NCBI GenBank assembly: GCA_029202545.1
Contig: CP119311.1
Span: 6,572,001 to 6,636,000 of the forward strand
Direction of reading: 5' to 3'
Length of the DNA: 64,000 nucleotides
From: Candidatus Pseudobacter hemicellulosilyticus
GTDB lineage: Bacteria; Bacteroidota; Bacteroidia; Chitinophagales; Chitinophagaceae
Below, one piece after another: positions 52,318-59,574 of this stretch (its first letter is position 1; each line of letters opens with the position of its first letter). The notes under the pieces were generated by a model that was not told the DNA's origin, ran no database searches, and saw nothing but the letters and a program-made list of their open reading frames with translations. Made by a program: the position numbers and the translations under genes.

Positions 52318-52407
52318 TGTCCCCGACACCCTACCAAATGAATAGAGTAAAAGCCCGCCTTCCAGAACCCTTACCCCGCCTGCATTCCAGGTTTTTATTG
52401 CTTTAAA

Positions 52408-52438
52408 TTTGTTTATATCGTTCCGCGTCCTATCTTTG
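52408..52438 (+). promoter_or_regulatory. Promoter of the SAM-riboswitch operon
   Basis: TTTG (52408-52411), a 19-bp spacer, and TATCTTTG (52431-52438) match the Bacteroidota promoter form exactly. Transcription would start near 52445, just ahead of the riboswitch at 52456. Confidence 0.75.
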
Positions 52439-52455
52439 CACCAGTTCTTTAAACA

Positions 52456-52575
52456 TCTCTTATCAAGAAAGGCAGAGGGAAATGGCCCGATGAAGCCTTG
52501 ACAACCTATTCTTTGTGGCAACACAGGGGAAAAGGTGCCAACTCCACCCGACAATAGTCGGGACAGATAAGTCAG
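52456..52575 (+). promoter_or_regulatory. SAM-I (S-box) riboswitch
   Basis: This is a SAM-I aptamer. CTTATC (52459-52464) closes P1 with GATAAG (52566-52571). Core motifs appear in order: CAAGAAAGGCAGAGGGA, TGGCCCGATGAAGCC, GACAACC, and GGTGCCAACTCCACCC, as in known S-box sequences. The riboswitch binds S-adenosylmethionine and would switch the downstream terminator on. It precedes metB-like, queF-like and hom genes, confirming methionine-linked control. Confidence 0.95.
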
Positions 52576-52610
52576 ATCGTTAGCTTCTCCAATACTGTCA
52601 CAACATATTG

Positions 52611-52645
52611 AAAGCTCTTCTGACTATCGGAAGAGCTTTTTTATT
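52611..52645 (+). terminator. Expression-platform terminator of the riboswitch
   Basis: AAAGCTCTTC (52611-52620) pairs with GAAGAGCTTT (52630-52639) with a 9-nt loop and a T-run. It lies 40 nt after the aptamer, so control is probably by transcription termination. An alternative antiterminator pairing with P1 was not worked out. From here to 52816 (about 170 bp) no gene is seen. Confidence 0.88.
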
Positions 52646-52816
52646 TCGCCCCGGCGTAAGCGGGGACCAGTCGCACCGGAAGGGTGCAGGCAACCTCCGG
52701 GACACCTACCGGCAAGCCACAACCGAACCGGTCTCCTGAAAAGCTCTCCCCCGATACATCTCACTTGATAGCAGCTGTCGCAGAACCCTGTTTAGAACTT
52801 TTAAAAACTGTTTATC

Positions 52817-54001
52817 ATGCAAGCGACAACACAACTCATTCACAGCATTCCCGTAGATCCGTTAACAGGCGCCGTATCCGTTCCTATTTACCAGACCTCC
52901 ACCTTCGTGCAGGATGCACCCGGTGTGAACAAAGGATACGATTATTCACGTAGCGGCAATCCTACCCGCGCCACCCTGGAAACCCTGGTAGCACAGCTGG
53001 AAGGCGGCTCCGTGGGACTGGCCTTTGGCAGCGGACTGGCAGCTATTGATGCAGTAGCCAAACTGCTGAAGACCGGCGACGAAATTGTTGCCGTGGACGA
53101 TATCTATGGCGGCGCCTACCGGCTCTTCACCCAGGTGTATGAGCAGTTCGGTATCAAGATCACTTTTGTAGATACTTCTGATCCCGAAAAGGTCTTCAAC
53201 GCCATCACCCCCAAAACAAAACTGATCTGGCTGGAAACGCCCACCAACCCCACGCTCAAGATCTCCGACATTGAGGCCATTGCCAAAATTGCCAAAGCCA
53301 ACCGATGTTTACTTTGCGTGGATAATACTTTTGCTACACCCGCCCTTCAGCAACCTCTTTTACTGGGAGCTGACCTGGTAGTGCATAGCGCCACCAAATA
53401 CCTGGGCGGCCATAGCGACCTTATTGCCGGGCTGGTAGTGGCCAAAGACCCTGAACTGGGCGCCCGCCTCAAGTTCCTGCAGAACGCCTGTGGCAATGTG
53501 CTGGGCCCCTTTGACAGCTGGCTCACCATCCGGGGCATTGAAACCCTGCACCTGCGCATGAAACAACATGGCAGCAGCGCACTCAGCATTGCCCGGTACC
53601 TGGAGCAGCATCCCGCTGTTGACAAAGTCTTCTACCCCGGCCTGTCCACCCATGCCGGTCATGATATTGCCAAAAAACAATCCAAAGGTTTTGGCGGCAT
53701 CGTATCCTTCACCCTGAAAAATGATACCATAGAAGCAGCCACCGCTTTTGCCACTTCTACGGAACTCTTTAAACTGGCGGAAAGCCTCGGCGGCATCAAG
53801 AGCCTGGTCAGCCACTCCGCCCAGATGACCCATAAATCCATTCCCGCTGAAACACGCCGCGCCGCCGGTGTGGCCGACAGCCTGCTGCGCCTCAGCCTGG
53901 GCCTGGAAGACGCCGAAGACCTGATCAAAGACCTGGAACAGGCTTTTGCCAAAGCCAGCCAGGCCCAACCCGCCACCCTGACAAAGGAAGCAGCCTGTTA
54001 A
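52817..54001 (+). CDS. metB: Cystathionine gamma-synthase / trans-sulfuration PLP enzyme
   Basis: This 394-residue enzyme of the Cys/Met metabolism PLP family makes cystathionine from an O-activated homoserine and cysteine, or a related step. The PLP lysine is in HSATKYLGGHSD (Lys194). GYDYSRSGNPTR (Tyr43) and VDNTFATP (Asp169) are further active-site segments, and SLGGIKSLVSHSAQMTH near the end fits. The subfamily (gamma-synthase versus beta-lyase) cannot be fixed by sight. It is the first gene after the SAM riboswitch, so it is expressed when SAM is low. Confidence 0.93.
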   Translation: MQATTQLIHSIPVDPLTGAVSVPIYQTSTFVQDAPGVNKGYDYSRSGNPTRATLETLVAQLEGGSVGLAFGSGLAAIDAVAKLLKTGDEIVAVDDIYGGAYRLFTQVYEQFGIKITFVDTSDPEKVFNAITPKTKLIWLETPTNPTLKISDIEAIAKIAKANRCLLCVDNTFATPALQQPLLLGADLVVHSATKYLGGHSDLIAGLVVAKDPELGARLKFLQNACGNVLGPFDSWLTIRGIETLHLRMKQHGSSALSIARYLEQHPAVDKVFYPGLSTHAGHDIAKKQSKGFGGIVSFTLKNDTIEAATAFATSTELFKLAESLGGIKSLVSHSAQMTHKSIPAETRRAAGVADSLLRLSLGLEDAEDLIKDLEQAFAKASQAQPATLTKEAAC

Positions 54002-54021
54002 TCAAGAATACCCCTCACAAG

Positions 54022-54462
54022 ATGCAAGAAGTAATAAAGACCTATAAAGACATTGACCGCAGCCTCCTGAAAGGCATCCCCAATCCAACAGGTAATGCCT
54101 ACGAAATAAAGATCAAGATCCCGGAATTCACTTTCCTGGGCGTAAAAGAGCAACCCGATTTTGCCGTGATCTACCTGACCTTTTATCCCGGCAAAAAAGT
54201 GATAGAGCTTAAATCGCTGAAACAGTACATTTTTCAGCTGCGCAATATTGTAGCCTCTTACGAGCGGCTGATAAACATTATTTACGATGATCTGTTATCG
54301 GTTTACGAACCGGAGCGAATGCGCCTGGTGATGGTCTGCAACCCACGCGGCGGCATCAGCTCCAAGCTCACCATTGACTCGGACTGGAAGATCAGGGGCG
54401 GAAAAGAAGCCTTCAGCGACTGGAAAAACTATATTGAGGACGAATGGGAAGTGAGGATGTAA
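54022..54462 (+). CDS. QueF-family T-fold protein lacking the catalytic cysteine
   Basis: This 146-residue protein has the fold of QueF, the NADPH-dependent reductase of 7-cyano-7-deazaguanine. FTFLGVKEQPDF (36-47) aligns with the QueF FTxLCPxTGQPDF active site, but the catalytic cysteine is replaced by Gly40 and one residue is missing; the aspartate (Asp46) remains. ELKSLKQYIFQLRN (62-75) and NPRGGIS (107-113) are retained, while the conserved His of the FHE segment is absent (YER at 80-82). It lies 20 bp after metB and 61 bp before hom. The usual queuosine reductase activity is therefore unlikely; a new role in methionine metabolism is inferred. Confidence 0.85.
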   Translation: MQEVIKTYKDIDRSLLKGIPNPTGNAYEIKIKIPEFTFLGVKEQPDFAVIYLTFYPGKKVIELKSLKQYIFQLRNIVASYERLINIIYDDLLSVYEPERMRLVMVCNPRGGISSKLTIDSDWKIRGGKEAFSDWKNYIEDEWEVRM

Positions 54463-54523
54463 GCCCGCACAACACTTATAACAACAACAAGATCAATACG
54501 CACAAACATTTCAATCATCAACG

Positions 54524-55780
54524 ATGGACGCACATAAACAACTAACGATCGGTCTCTTCGGATTTGGCGTAGTAGGCGAAGGCCTCTACAAGGTTCTCCA
54601 GCAGACCCCCTCCCTGAAGGCCAGCATTAAAAAGGTCTGTATCAAAAACCCGGGCAAAAAGCGCAATGCCCCGGCCGAACTCTTTACCACAGATAAAAAT
54701 GACCTGCTTAACGATAGCGAGATCAACGTGATCGTAGAGGTGATCAATGAATCGGAGCCCGCTTTCGAGATCGTCTCCACCGCCCTGAAGAACGGCAAGG
54801 ACGTAGTAAGCGCCAGCAAGAAAATGATTGCCGAACACTTACCGGAACTGCTGCAGCTGCAGCAGGAAACAGGCCGCTCCTTCCTCTGCGAAGCCGCCGC
54901 CTGCGCTTCCATCCCCGTGATCCGCAACCTGGAAGAATATTACGACAATGACCTGCTGCATTCCATCAAGGCCATCGTCAACGGCTCTACCAATTTCATC
55001 CTCACCAAGATGTTTGAGGACAAACTGGACTTCCGGGAAGCCCTGCTCCTGGCCCAGCAGCTCGGCTTTGCTGAAACCGATCCCAAACTGGACGTGGAAG
55101 GCTATGACGCCGTGAACAAATGGGCTTTCCTGCTCACCCATGCCTATGGCATTGTGCAGCACCCGGACAAACTGGTCTTTAACGGTATCCAGAACGTTCA
55201 GGGTGGCGATGCAGTAGTAGCCACCGAAAAACATTTCGATATCAAACTGGTAGCCCAGGCTAAAAAATTACAGAACGGCAAAGTAGCCGCTTTTGTACTT
55301 CCCCAGTTTGTTAAACATGACGACCACCTGACCTTTGTAAAGAACGAATACAATGGCGTGGTGATTGAGAGTGGCTTTGCCGACAAACAGTTCTTCTACG
55401 GCAAAGGCGCCGGCTCCTTCCCGACCGCTTCCGCCGTGCTGAGCGACCTCTCCGCCCTCCGTTACCAGTACCGTTATGAGTACAAAAAGCTCTACCACCA
55501 TACTCCATTAGAACTCACCAATGATTTCTATGTACGGGTATACGTCAGCTTTGACGACTGGAAATATATCCCCAAAGAGAGATTTGAGTGGATTGAAGAA
55601 TGGCATGCTGAAACCGACCGGAAATACCTGGTAGGTGTAGTGGCCTTCAATGAGCTGCGCGAGAACAAATGGTGGAAGGAGAACAATACTTCCCTGATCC
55701 TGGCGCCTGAAGCTATCATTGAAGATGTGGAGATCCGCAAGCTGAAGAAGAAGAGCCTGGAACTGGCAGGGATTATTTAA
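54524..55780 (+). CDS. hom: Homoserine dehydrogenase
   Basis: This 418-residue enzyme reduces aspartate semialdehyde to homoserine with NAD(P)H. The nucleotide-binding motif is GLFGFGVVGEGLY (10-22), and the catalytic part shows SASKKMIAE, NGSTNFILTKM, GFAETDPKLDVEGYDAVNK and FYGKGAGSFPTASAVLSDL. The C-terminal 90 residues carry a degenerate ACT-like start (FYVRVYVSFDD). It is not fused to aspartokinase. It is the third gene of the S-box operon, so homoserine for methionine is under SAM control. A terminator follows. Confidence 0.95.
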   Translation: MDAHKQLTIGLFGFGVVGEGLYKVLQQTPSLKASIKKVCIKNPGKKRNAPAELFTTDKNDLLNDSEINVIVEVINESEPAFEIVSTALKNGKDVVSASKKMIAEHLPELLQLQQETGRSFLCEAAACASIPVIRNLEEYYDNDLLHSIKAIVNGSTNFILTKMFEDKLDFREALLLAQQLGFAETDPKLDVEGYDAVNKWAFLLTHAYGIVQHPDKLVFNGIQNVQGGDAVVATEKHFDIKLVAQAKKLQNGKVAAFVLPQFVKHDDHLTFVKNEYNGVVIESGFADKQFFYGKGAGSFPTASAVLSDLSALRYQYRYEYKKLYHHTPLELTNDFYVRVYVSFDDWKYIPKERFEWIEEWHAETDRKYLVGVVAFNELRENKWWKENNTSLILAPEAIIEDVEIRKLKKKSLELAGII

Positions 55781-55808
55781 GTGGAAAGTTTAGTTGTGTT
55801 TTTTATAG

Positions 55809-55846
55809 AACAGGGGCGCCGGTAGTCGGTGCCCCTGTTTCATTTT
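55809..55846 (+). terminator. Intrinsic terminator of the methionine operon
   Basis: AACAGGGGC (55809-55817) pairs with GCCCCTGTT (55831-55839), followed by a T-rich TCATTTTG. It lies 28 bp after the hom stop. Confidence 0.82.
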
Positions 55847-55921
55847 GTACCACTATTGACAAGCTCTTTTATAAAGTCTAGTACTTTTTAACCAGTTTCC
55901 TTAGTTCCATAGTAAAATATA

Positions 55922-56365
55922 TCAGTCAACAATTCCATTTAACCGGGCATGTGTCCGCCAGATATTCGCCAGCTCAGGATCCCTGGCAATTCCGAGACCC
56001 CAATAATAACATCGTCCTACTTCATAGAGCGATTGCTTATCTCCCAACAAGGCAGCCTGCAAATAACATTTAAAGGCTGCAATAGGATCTTTTTCTATCC
56101 CCGCCCCTTTTTCATAACATATAGCCAGGTCATAATAGGCGGAAGGATAATTCCCTTCAATAGCCCTCAGCAAATATTGAACAGCAGTCTTCCTGTTTTT
56201 CCTGACATACTCTCCATGCAAGTACCATGTGGCTATGGCATACAATGCTTCTGCGTCATTTTGCTCAGCGGCACGCATCAGCCAGTCAAATGCTTTTTCG
56301 TGATCCGGCTTATTTGTCAGCATTTCTTTCCGGGCTTTTTCTACAAACCTGTTCCTGCGGGACAT
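55922..56365 (-). CDS. Sel1-repeat protein
   Basis: This 147-residue protein has three to four Sel1 (SLR/TPR-like) repeats, e.g. AFDWLMRAAEQNDAEALYAI, LLRAIEGNYPSAYYDLAICYEKGAGIEKD and YLQAALLGDKQSLYEVGRCYYWGLGIARD. No signal peptide is seen. Such repeats serve as protein-protein scaffolds. It follows the unknown secreted protein gene by 10 bp in the same direction, so the two are probably one operon. A specific partner cannot be named. Confidence 0.85.
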   Translation of the reverse strand: MSRRNRFVEKARKEMLTNKPDHEKAFDWLMRAAEQNDAEALYAIATWYLHGEYVRKNRKTAVQYLLRAIEGNYPSAYYDLAICYEKGAGIEKDPIAAFKCYLQAALLGDKQSLYEVGRCYYWGLGIARDPELANIWRTHARLNGIVD

Positions 56366-56375
56366 AACGTTGCAT

Positions 56376-57137
56376 TTATTTTATACTGAGGGTCTCGGGT
56401 CTGGGCAATTGCCCGGCTGCTTTCCGTACAAAGCCATCTATGCCTGCCGGAAACAGTTCCGGCACAGGGCGCAGCTCCATCCAGAACATTTTTTCCGCCA
56501 CAAAGCCCTTGTTTGCTGGGGAATGATATGGTTTATAAGTAAGCACAGCTTTTGCAATCCGACGGCCAACCACCCGTTCTATGGAAGGCCCCAGGGAATA
56601 AAAATCATATCCTGCCAGCTTACCGGAAAAATACAGATCCATAAAATCATTGTAATATTCGTCAGGCTTTTCTTTGCGCCAGTACCTATGCAGCAGCTCA
56701 TATCCCCTGACACTATCCTCCTGCTGTATCAGCGTATCAGACGGCTCAAAATAGACCACCATATTAATATTTTTGATTGCCCGGTCCTCCAGTACAGCTG
56801 CCACCTTCACCCGCCGCCGCCTGCTATCAAATGAAGGGTAATACCATCCTGTCTGCTGCCCTTTCCTATGCACCAGGTAATTATAGGAATCTGCCCTCAG
56901 CATCAAGCTGCTGTCATGACCAGCCAAATAGGAAACCGGCAAGGCATACGCGATACAATCCCCATAACCATAGATCAGTATTTCTTCAAACCCGTTTTGA
57001 CCACCCCGATGCAATCCATCTATATGAAATCCGGCAGACAATTTCAGCTGCCTGACAGGCATTTCCTGCACCGTGGCGCCAGGCAGCAGGAGCAGTAGTA
57101 ATATCCATAAAGGGGAAAAGACAGGAAACCGGGTCAT
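56376..57137 (-). CDS. Secreted protein of unknown function
   Basis: I do not recognise this 253-residue protein. It has a signal peptide (leucine-rich, about 10-20) with a likely cleavage near ATVQE, then a soluble domain containing FEEILIYGYGDCIAYALP and many aromatic residues, with no clear catalytic motif. It is the first gene of a two-gene operon with the Sel1-repeat protein downstream. A Bacteroidota-specific family is possible. Confidence 0.75.
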   Translation of the reverse strand: MTRFPVFSPLWILLLLLLPGATVQEMPVRQLKLSAGFHIDGLHRGGQNGFEEILIYGYGDCIAYALPVSYLAGHDSSLMLRADSYNYLVHRKGQQTGWYYPSFDSRRRRVKVAAVLEDRAIKNINMVVYFEPSDTLIQQEDSVRGYELLHRYWRKEKPDEYYNDFMDLYFSGKLAGYDFYSLGPSIERVVGRRIAKAVLTYKPYHSPANKGFVAEKMFWMELRPVPELFPAGIDGFVRKAAGQLPRPETLSIK

Positions 57138-57313
57138 AAGTAAGGTGCCGGCCGTTCAGCAGCCGGCACACAAATATAATAGCCGCAAGCCTTTCTTCAT
57201 GGCTCAGCCGGCGGCCTTCTCACAACTTTAGCAATTCCTGCTGCCAGGCAATATTGCAGGCAGCCATCCTGCCTACCAGGTTATTCTCAGGCCCACCGTG
57301 CAGTACCCTATAC

Positions 57314-57353
57314 AAAAAAGGCCGCACCCCATTATAATAAATGAGCTACGGCC
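57314..57353 (-). terminator. Probable terminator of the polysaccharide utilization operon
   Basis: Read on the minus strand, GGCCG pairs with CGGCC across a 24-nt loop, followed by six T. Another hairpin, AGTAAAGC/GCTTTACT with a GGGC loop (57368-57387), overlaps the GH16 stop codon. Together they probably end the leftward operon. Confidence 0.55.
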
Positions 57354-57382
57354 AATGCCCCCCGGGTAGTAAAGCGCCCGCT

Positions 57383-58273
57383 TTACTTAGTGATCCGTAC
57401 CCAGTCTACCAGCATTTTACATTCATTGGCTTTTATCTTGTCCACAGTTTCCTGTGGCAGGCCATAATAAGGTTGTTTAACGCCATTGATCTTGAAAGGG
57501 AAACCTCCACCCAGTGCAAAGTTCAGCAGCAGGAACTGGGGATCGTCAAAGACCCACTTACCATAATGCGCCACCATTGTTTTGGTGATCCTGAACATCG
57601 GTTTGCCATCGTATGTAAAGACCAGGCTCTCGGGCGTCCATTCCACGGCATAGATATGCCAGTCGGTAACATCCTGCCCGGCCTTGAAATATTGCCTGTC
57701 TACAAAAGGTGTTTCACCACTGTAACCGGGACCATGAAGCGCCGCATTGGCCCAGTCCGCTTCACCGATATTTTCCATGATATCTATCTCTCCACCCTGA
57801 GGCCAGTTGGCCTTGCTGCCCAGCATCCACCAGGCAGGCCAGAGGCCGGCGCCACTGCTGAGCTTGATACGGGCAGCAACGGTACCGTAAGTAAATTCCA
57901 CTTTATCCTTTGAGGTGATCCTGCCGGAAAGGAAATCGAACTTATTGCCTTCCCTGGTTACCCAGCCGGGAGAATACCGGGGATGGATCACAAGCGCATT
58001 TTTAGCGCCACCCGCCGCTTCGCCGCTCGCCGTATAAATGGTCAGCACAGAATCCACATAGGCCTGTTGCTCATTATTGAACGTATTCCCGGTCACCTCC
58101 ACATTCCATTTGGTCCTGTCAAGACCATCGCCGGCAAAATCATCAAAGAATACGACTTCCTTTCCCCGGGTAGGATCAGTCATTTTAGCCGGACCGGAAC
58201 ATTGAGTGAAAACTGCGGCCCCTGCAATCAGCATGGGCATAAAAAATCCTGCGCGCTGATGGTGTTTCATCAT
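57383..58273 (-). CDS. Family GH16 glycoside hydrolase (beta-glucanase), likely lipoprotein
   Basis: This 296-residue GH16 enzyme hydrolyses beta-1,3 or mixed-linked glucans. The catalytic signature GEIDIMENIG carries the nucleophile Glu162 and acid/base Glu167 with Asp164 between. GLWPAWWML and WHIYAVEWTPESLVFTYDG are further family motifs. The N-terminus has a hydrophobic region ending at Cys25 (FTQCSG), a relaxed Bacteroidota lipobox, so it is probably on the cell surface. It is the last gene of the locus, 32 bp after the second GH16 gene. Confidence 0.93.
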   Translation of the reverse strand: MMKHHQRAGFFMPMLIAGAAVFTQCSGPAKMTDPTRGKEVVFFDDFAGDGLDRTKWNVEVTGNTFNNEQQAYVDSVLTIYTASGEAAGGAKNALVIHPRYSPGWVTREGNKFDFLSGRITSKDKVEFTYGTVAARIKLSSGAGLWPAWWMLGSKANWPQGGEIDIMENIGEADWANAALHGPGYSGETPFVDRQYFKAGQDVTDWHIYAVEWTPESLVFTYDGKPMFRITKTMVAHYGKWVFDDPQFLLLNFALGGGFPFKINGVKQPYYGLPQETVDKIKANECKMLVDWVRITK

Positions 58274-58305
58274 CGTACTGTTTTAGAAGTGTGCAATCAA
58301 ATTAT

Positions 58306-59517
58306 TTATCGCTGGTATACCCTGATATAATCCAGGATCAGCCATTTCGGGAAGCTGGTCTCTGCATCAGGTGCGCCGGGCCAGTTACCACCTACGGCCA
58401 GGTTCACGATCAGGTAAAATGCCTCATTGAACGGATAAGTATTAGTACCTGCAGCTGCTTTGTTGAAAGTAGAGAACAGGGTATTGTCAACGTACCACCT
58501 GATCTCATCTTTTTCCCACTCTATGGAAAAAACATGAAATCCATCATTGAACTTACCGGCAGGCAGGTCATAGCTCCTGGACACGGAGATGCTTTGTGGT
58601 CCCGGACCGTAATGAACGGTACCATGCACCCTGGACAGTTCATGACCTACATGCTCCATGATATCCAGCTCACCGCTGGTGGGCCAGTTACCATATACAC
58701 TGTTCTGCGGCATCATCCATACTGCGGGCCAGATCCCTTTACCATAGGGCAGAATGGCCCTGATATCTATCCGGCCAAACGTAAAGCTGCGCTTGCCCTG
58801 TGTTTTGATCCGGGAGGAAGAATAATTTTTCCCGCCATAGCTTTCCGCTCTTGCTTCAATGATCATTTTGCCATCCTGGAGGAATAGGTTACTGGAAGGC
58901 TGCATATAGTATTGCAGCTCGTTATTACCCCAGCCACAGAGATTGGGGCAGCCGTCCCCTGTTTCCGCCACCCAGTTACTGGCATCCAGCGCACTGCCGG
59001 TGAATTCATCACTCCAGGCGAGGGTATAGCCAGGATACGAAGTAGGCGCCTCATAGCCGGTATTGGAAAAAGGCACCCTGGTATCATCATTCCCCAGCGT
59101 GATGGTAACAGTTCCTTTCAGCATCACTGCATTGACAGGGTTTTCTAACCGTAGCTGGAAGGTCTCGTCTGCTTCGCGGATATCATCGCCTACAATACTG
59201 ACCGGGATCACTACCTGTGTTTCACCAGGCCTGAAGCTGACCGGCAGCTTATTGAGCGGGTTATAATCCTCCCCTGCTTTGGCGGTCCCTTCAATGGTAC
59301 TGGCTGCAACGGTTACTGTCTGTGAACTGGCCCTGTCGAGCGTCAGCACTACTTCAATGATATTGGCGCCGCCATTGCCTTCAGCCACGGACAGATCACT
59401 CATAGAGAGTTTGGGCGTCACCTGCTCGCCGCCGCCACTTTTTCCGCAGCCCGCTGAAGCCAGCAGGAGGATAAAAAAAGAAGCGGGTAAGAACAGTTTC
59501 GGTAGCGGATACTTCAT
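58306..59517 (-). CDS. GH16 glycoside hydrolase with Calx-beta-like N-terminal domain, lipoprotein
   Basis: This 403-residue surface enzyme has a lipoprotein signal (LLASAGC, Cys24) and a glycine-rich spacer. A Calx-beta-like domain at about 35-145 (ATIEGTAKAGEDYNPL-type segment, DDIREADETFQLRL) precedes a GH16 catalytic domain at about 160-403. The catalytic motif is GELDIMEHVG with Glu283, Asp285 and Glu288. WPAVWMMPQ and FSIEWEKDEIRWYVD fit GH16 laminarinases. The Calx-beta domain may bind calcium or hold the enzyme away from the cell. A perfect palindrome lies 18 bp upstream of its start. Confidence 0.94.
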   Translation of the reverse strand: MKYPLPKLFLPASFFILLLASAGCGKSGGGEQVTPKLSMSDLSVAEGNGGANIIEVVLTLDRASSQTVTVAASTIEGTAKAGEDYNPLNKLPVSFRPGETQVVIPVSIVGDDIREADETFQLRLENPVNAVMLKGTVTITLGNDDTRVPFSNTGYEAPTSYPGYTLAWSDEFTGSALDASNWVAETGDGCPNLCGWGNNELQYYMQPSSNLFLQDGKMIIEARAESYGGKNYSSSRIKTQGKRSFTFGRIDIRAILPYGKGIWPAVWMMPQNSVYGNWPTSGELDIMEHVGHELSRVHGTVHYGPGPQSISVSRSYDLPAGKFNDGFHVFSIEWEKDEIRWYVDNTLFSTFNKAAAGTNTYPFNEAFYLIVNLAVGGNWPGAPDAETSFPKWLILDYIRVYQR

Positions 59518-59534
59518 CAGTTATTGTTTTTATT

Positions 59535-59565
59535 ATTTGTCGCCCGCCGGCGGCGGGCGACAAAT
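59535..59565. repeat. Palindrome between susD and the GH16 gene
   Basis: ATTTGTCGCCCGCCG and its complement CGGCGGGCGACAAAT flank a single central base. The hairpin lies 9 bp after the susD stop and 17 bp before the GH16 start, within the operon. It could protect the upstream mRNA or lower downstream expression. No T-run typical of a terminator follows on the minus strand. Confidence 0.8.
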
Positions 59566-59574
59566 ACTTATGCA

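Noticed and set aside
59535..59565. Hairpin as a further copy of the REP element
   Set aside because: The stem sequence CGCCCGCCG differs from the CTCGCCTCCGG units at 3403-3456; no relation beyond GC-rich palindromy.
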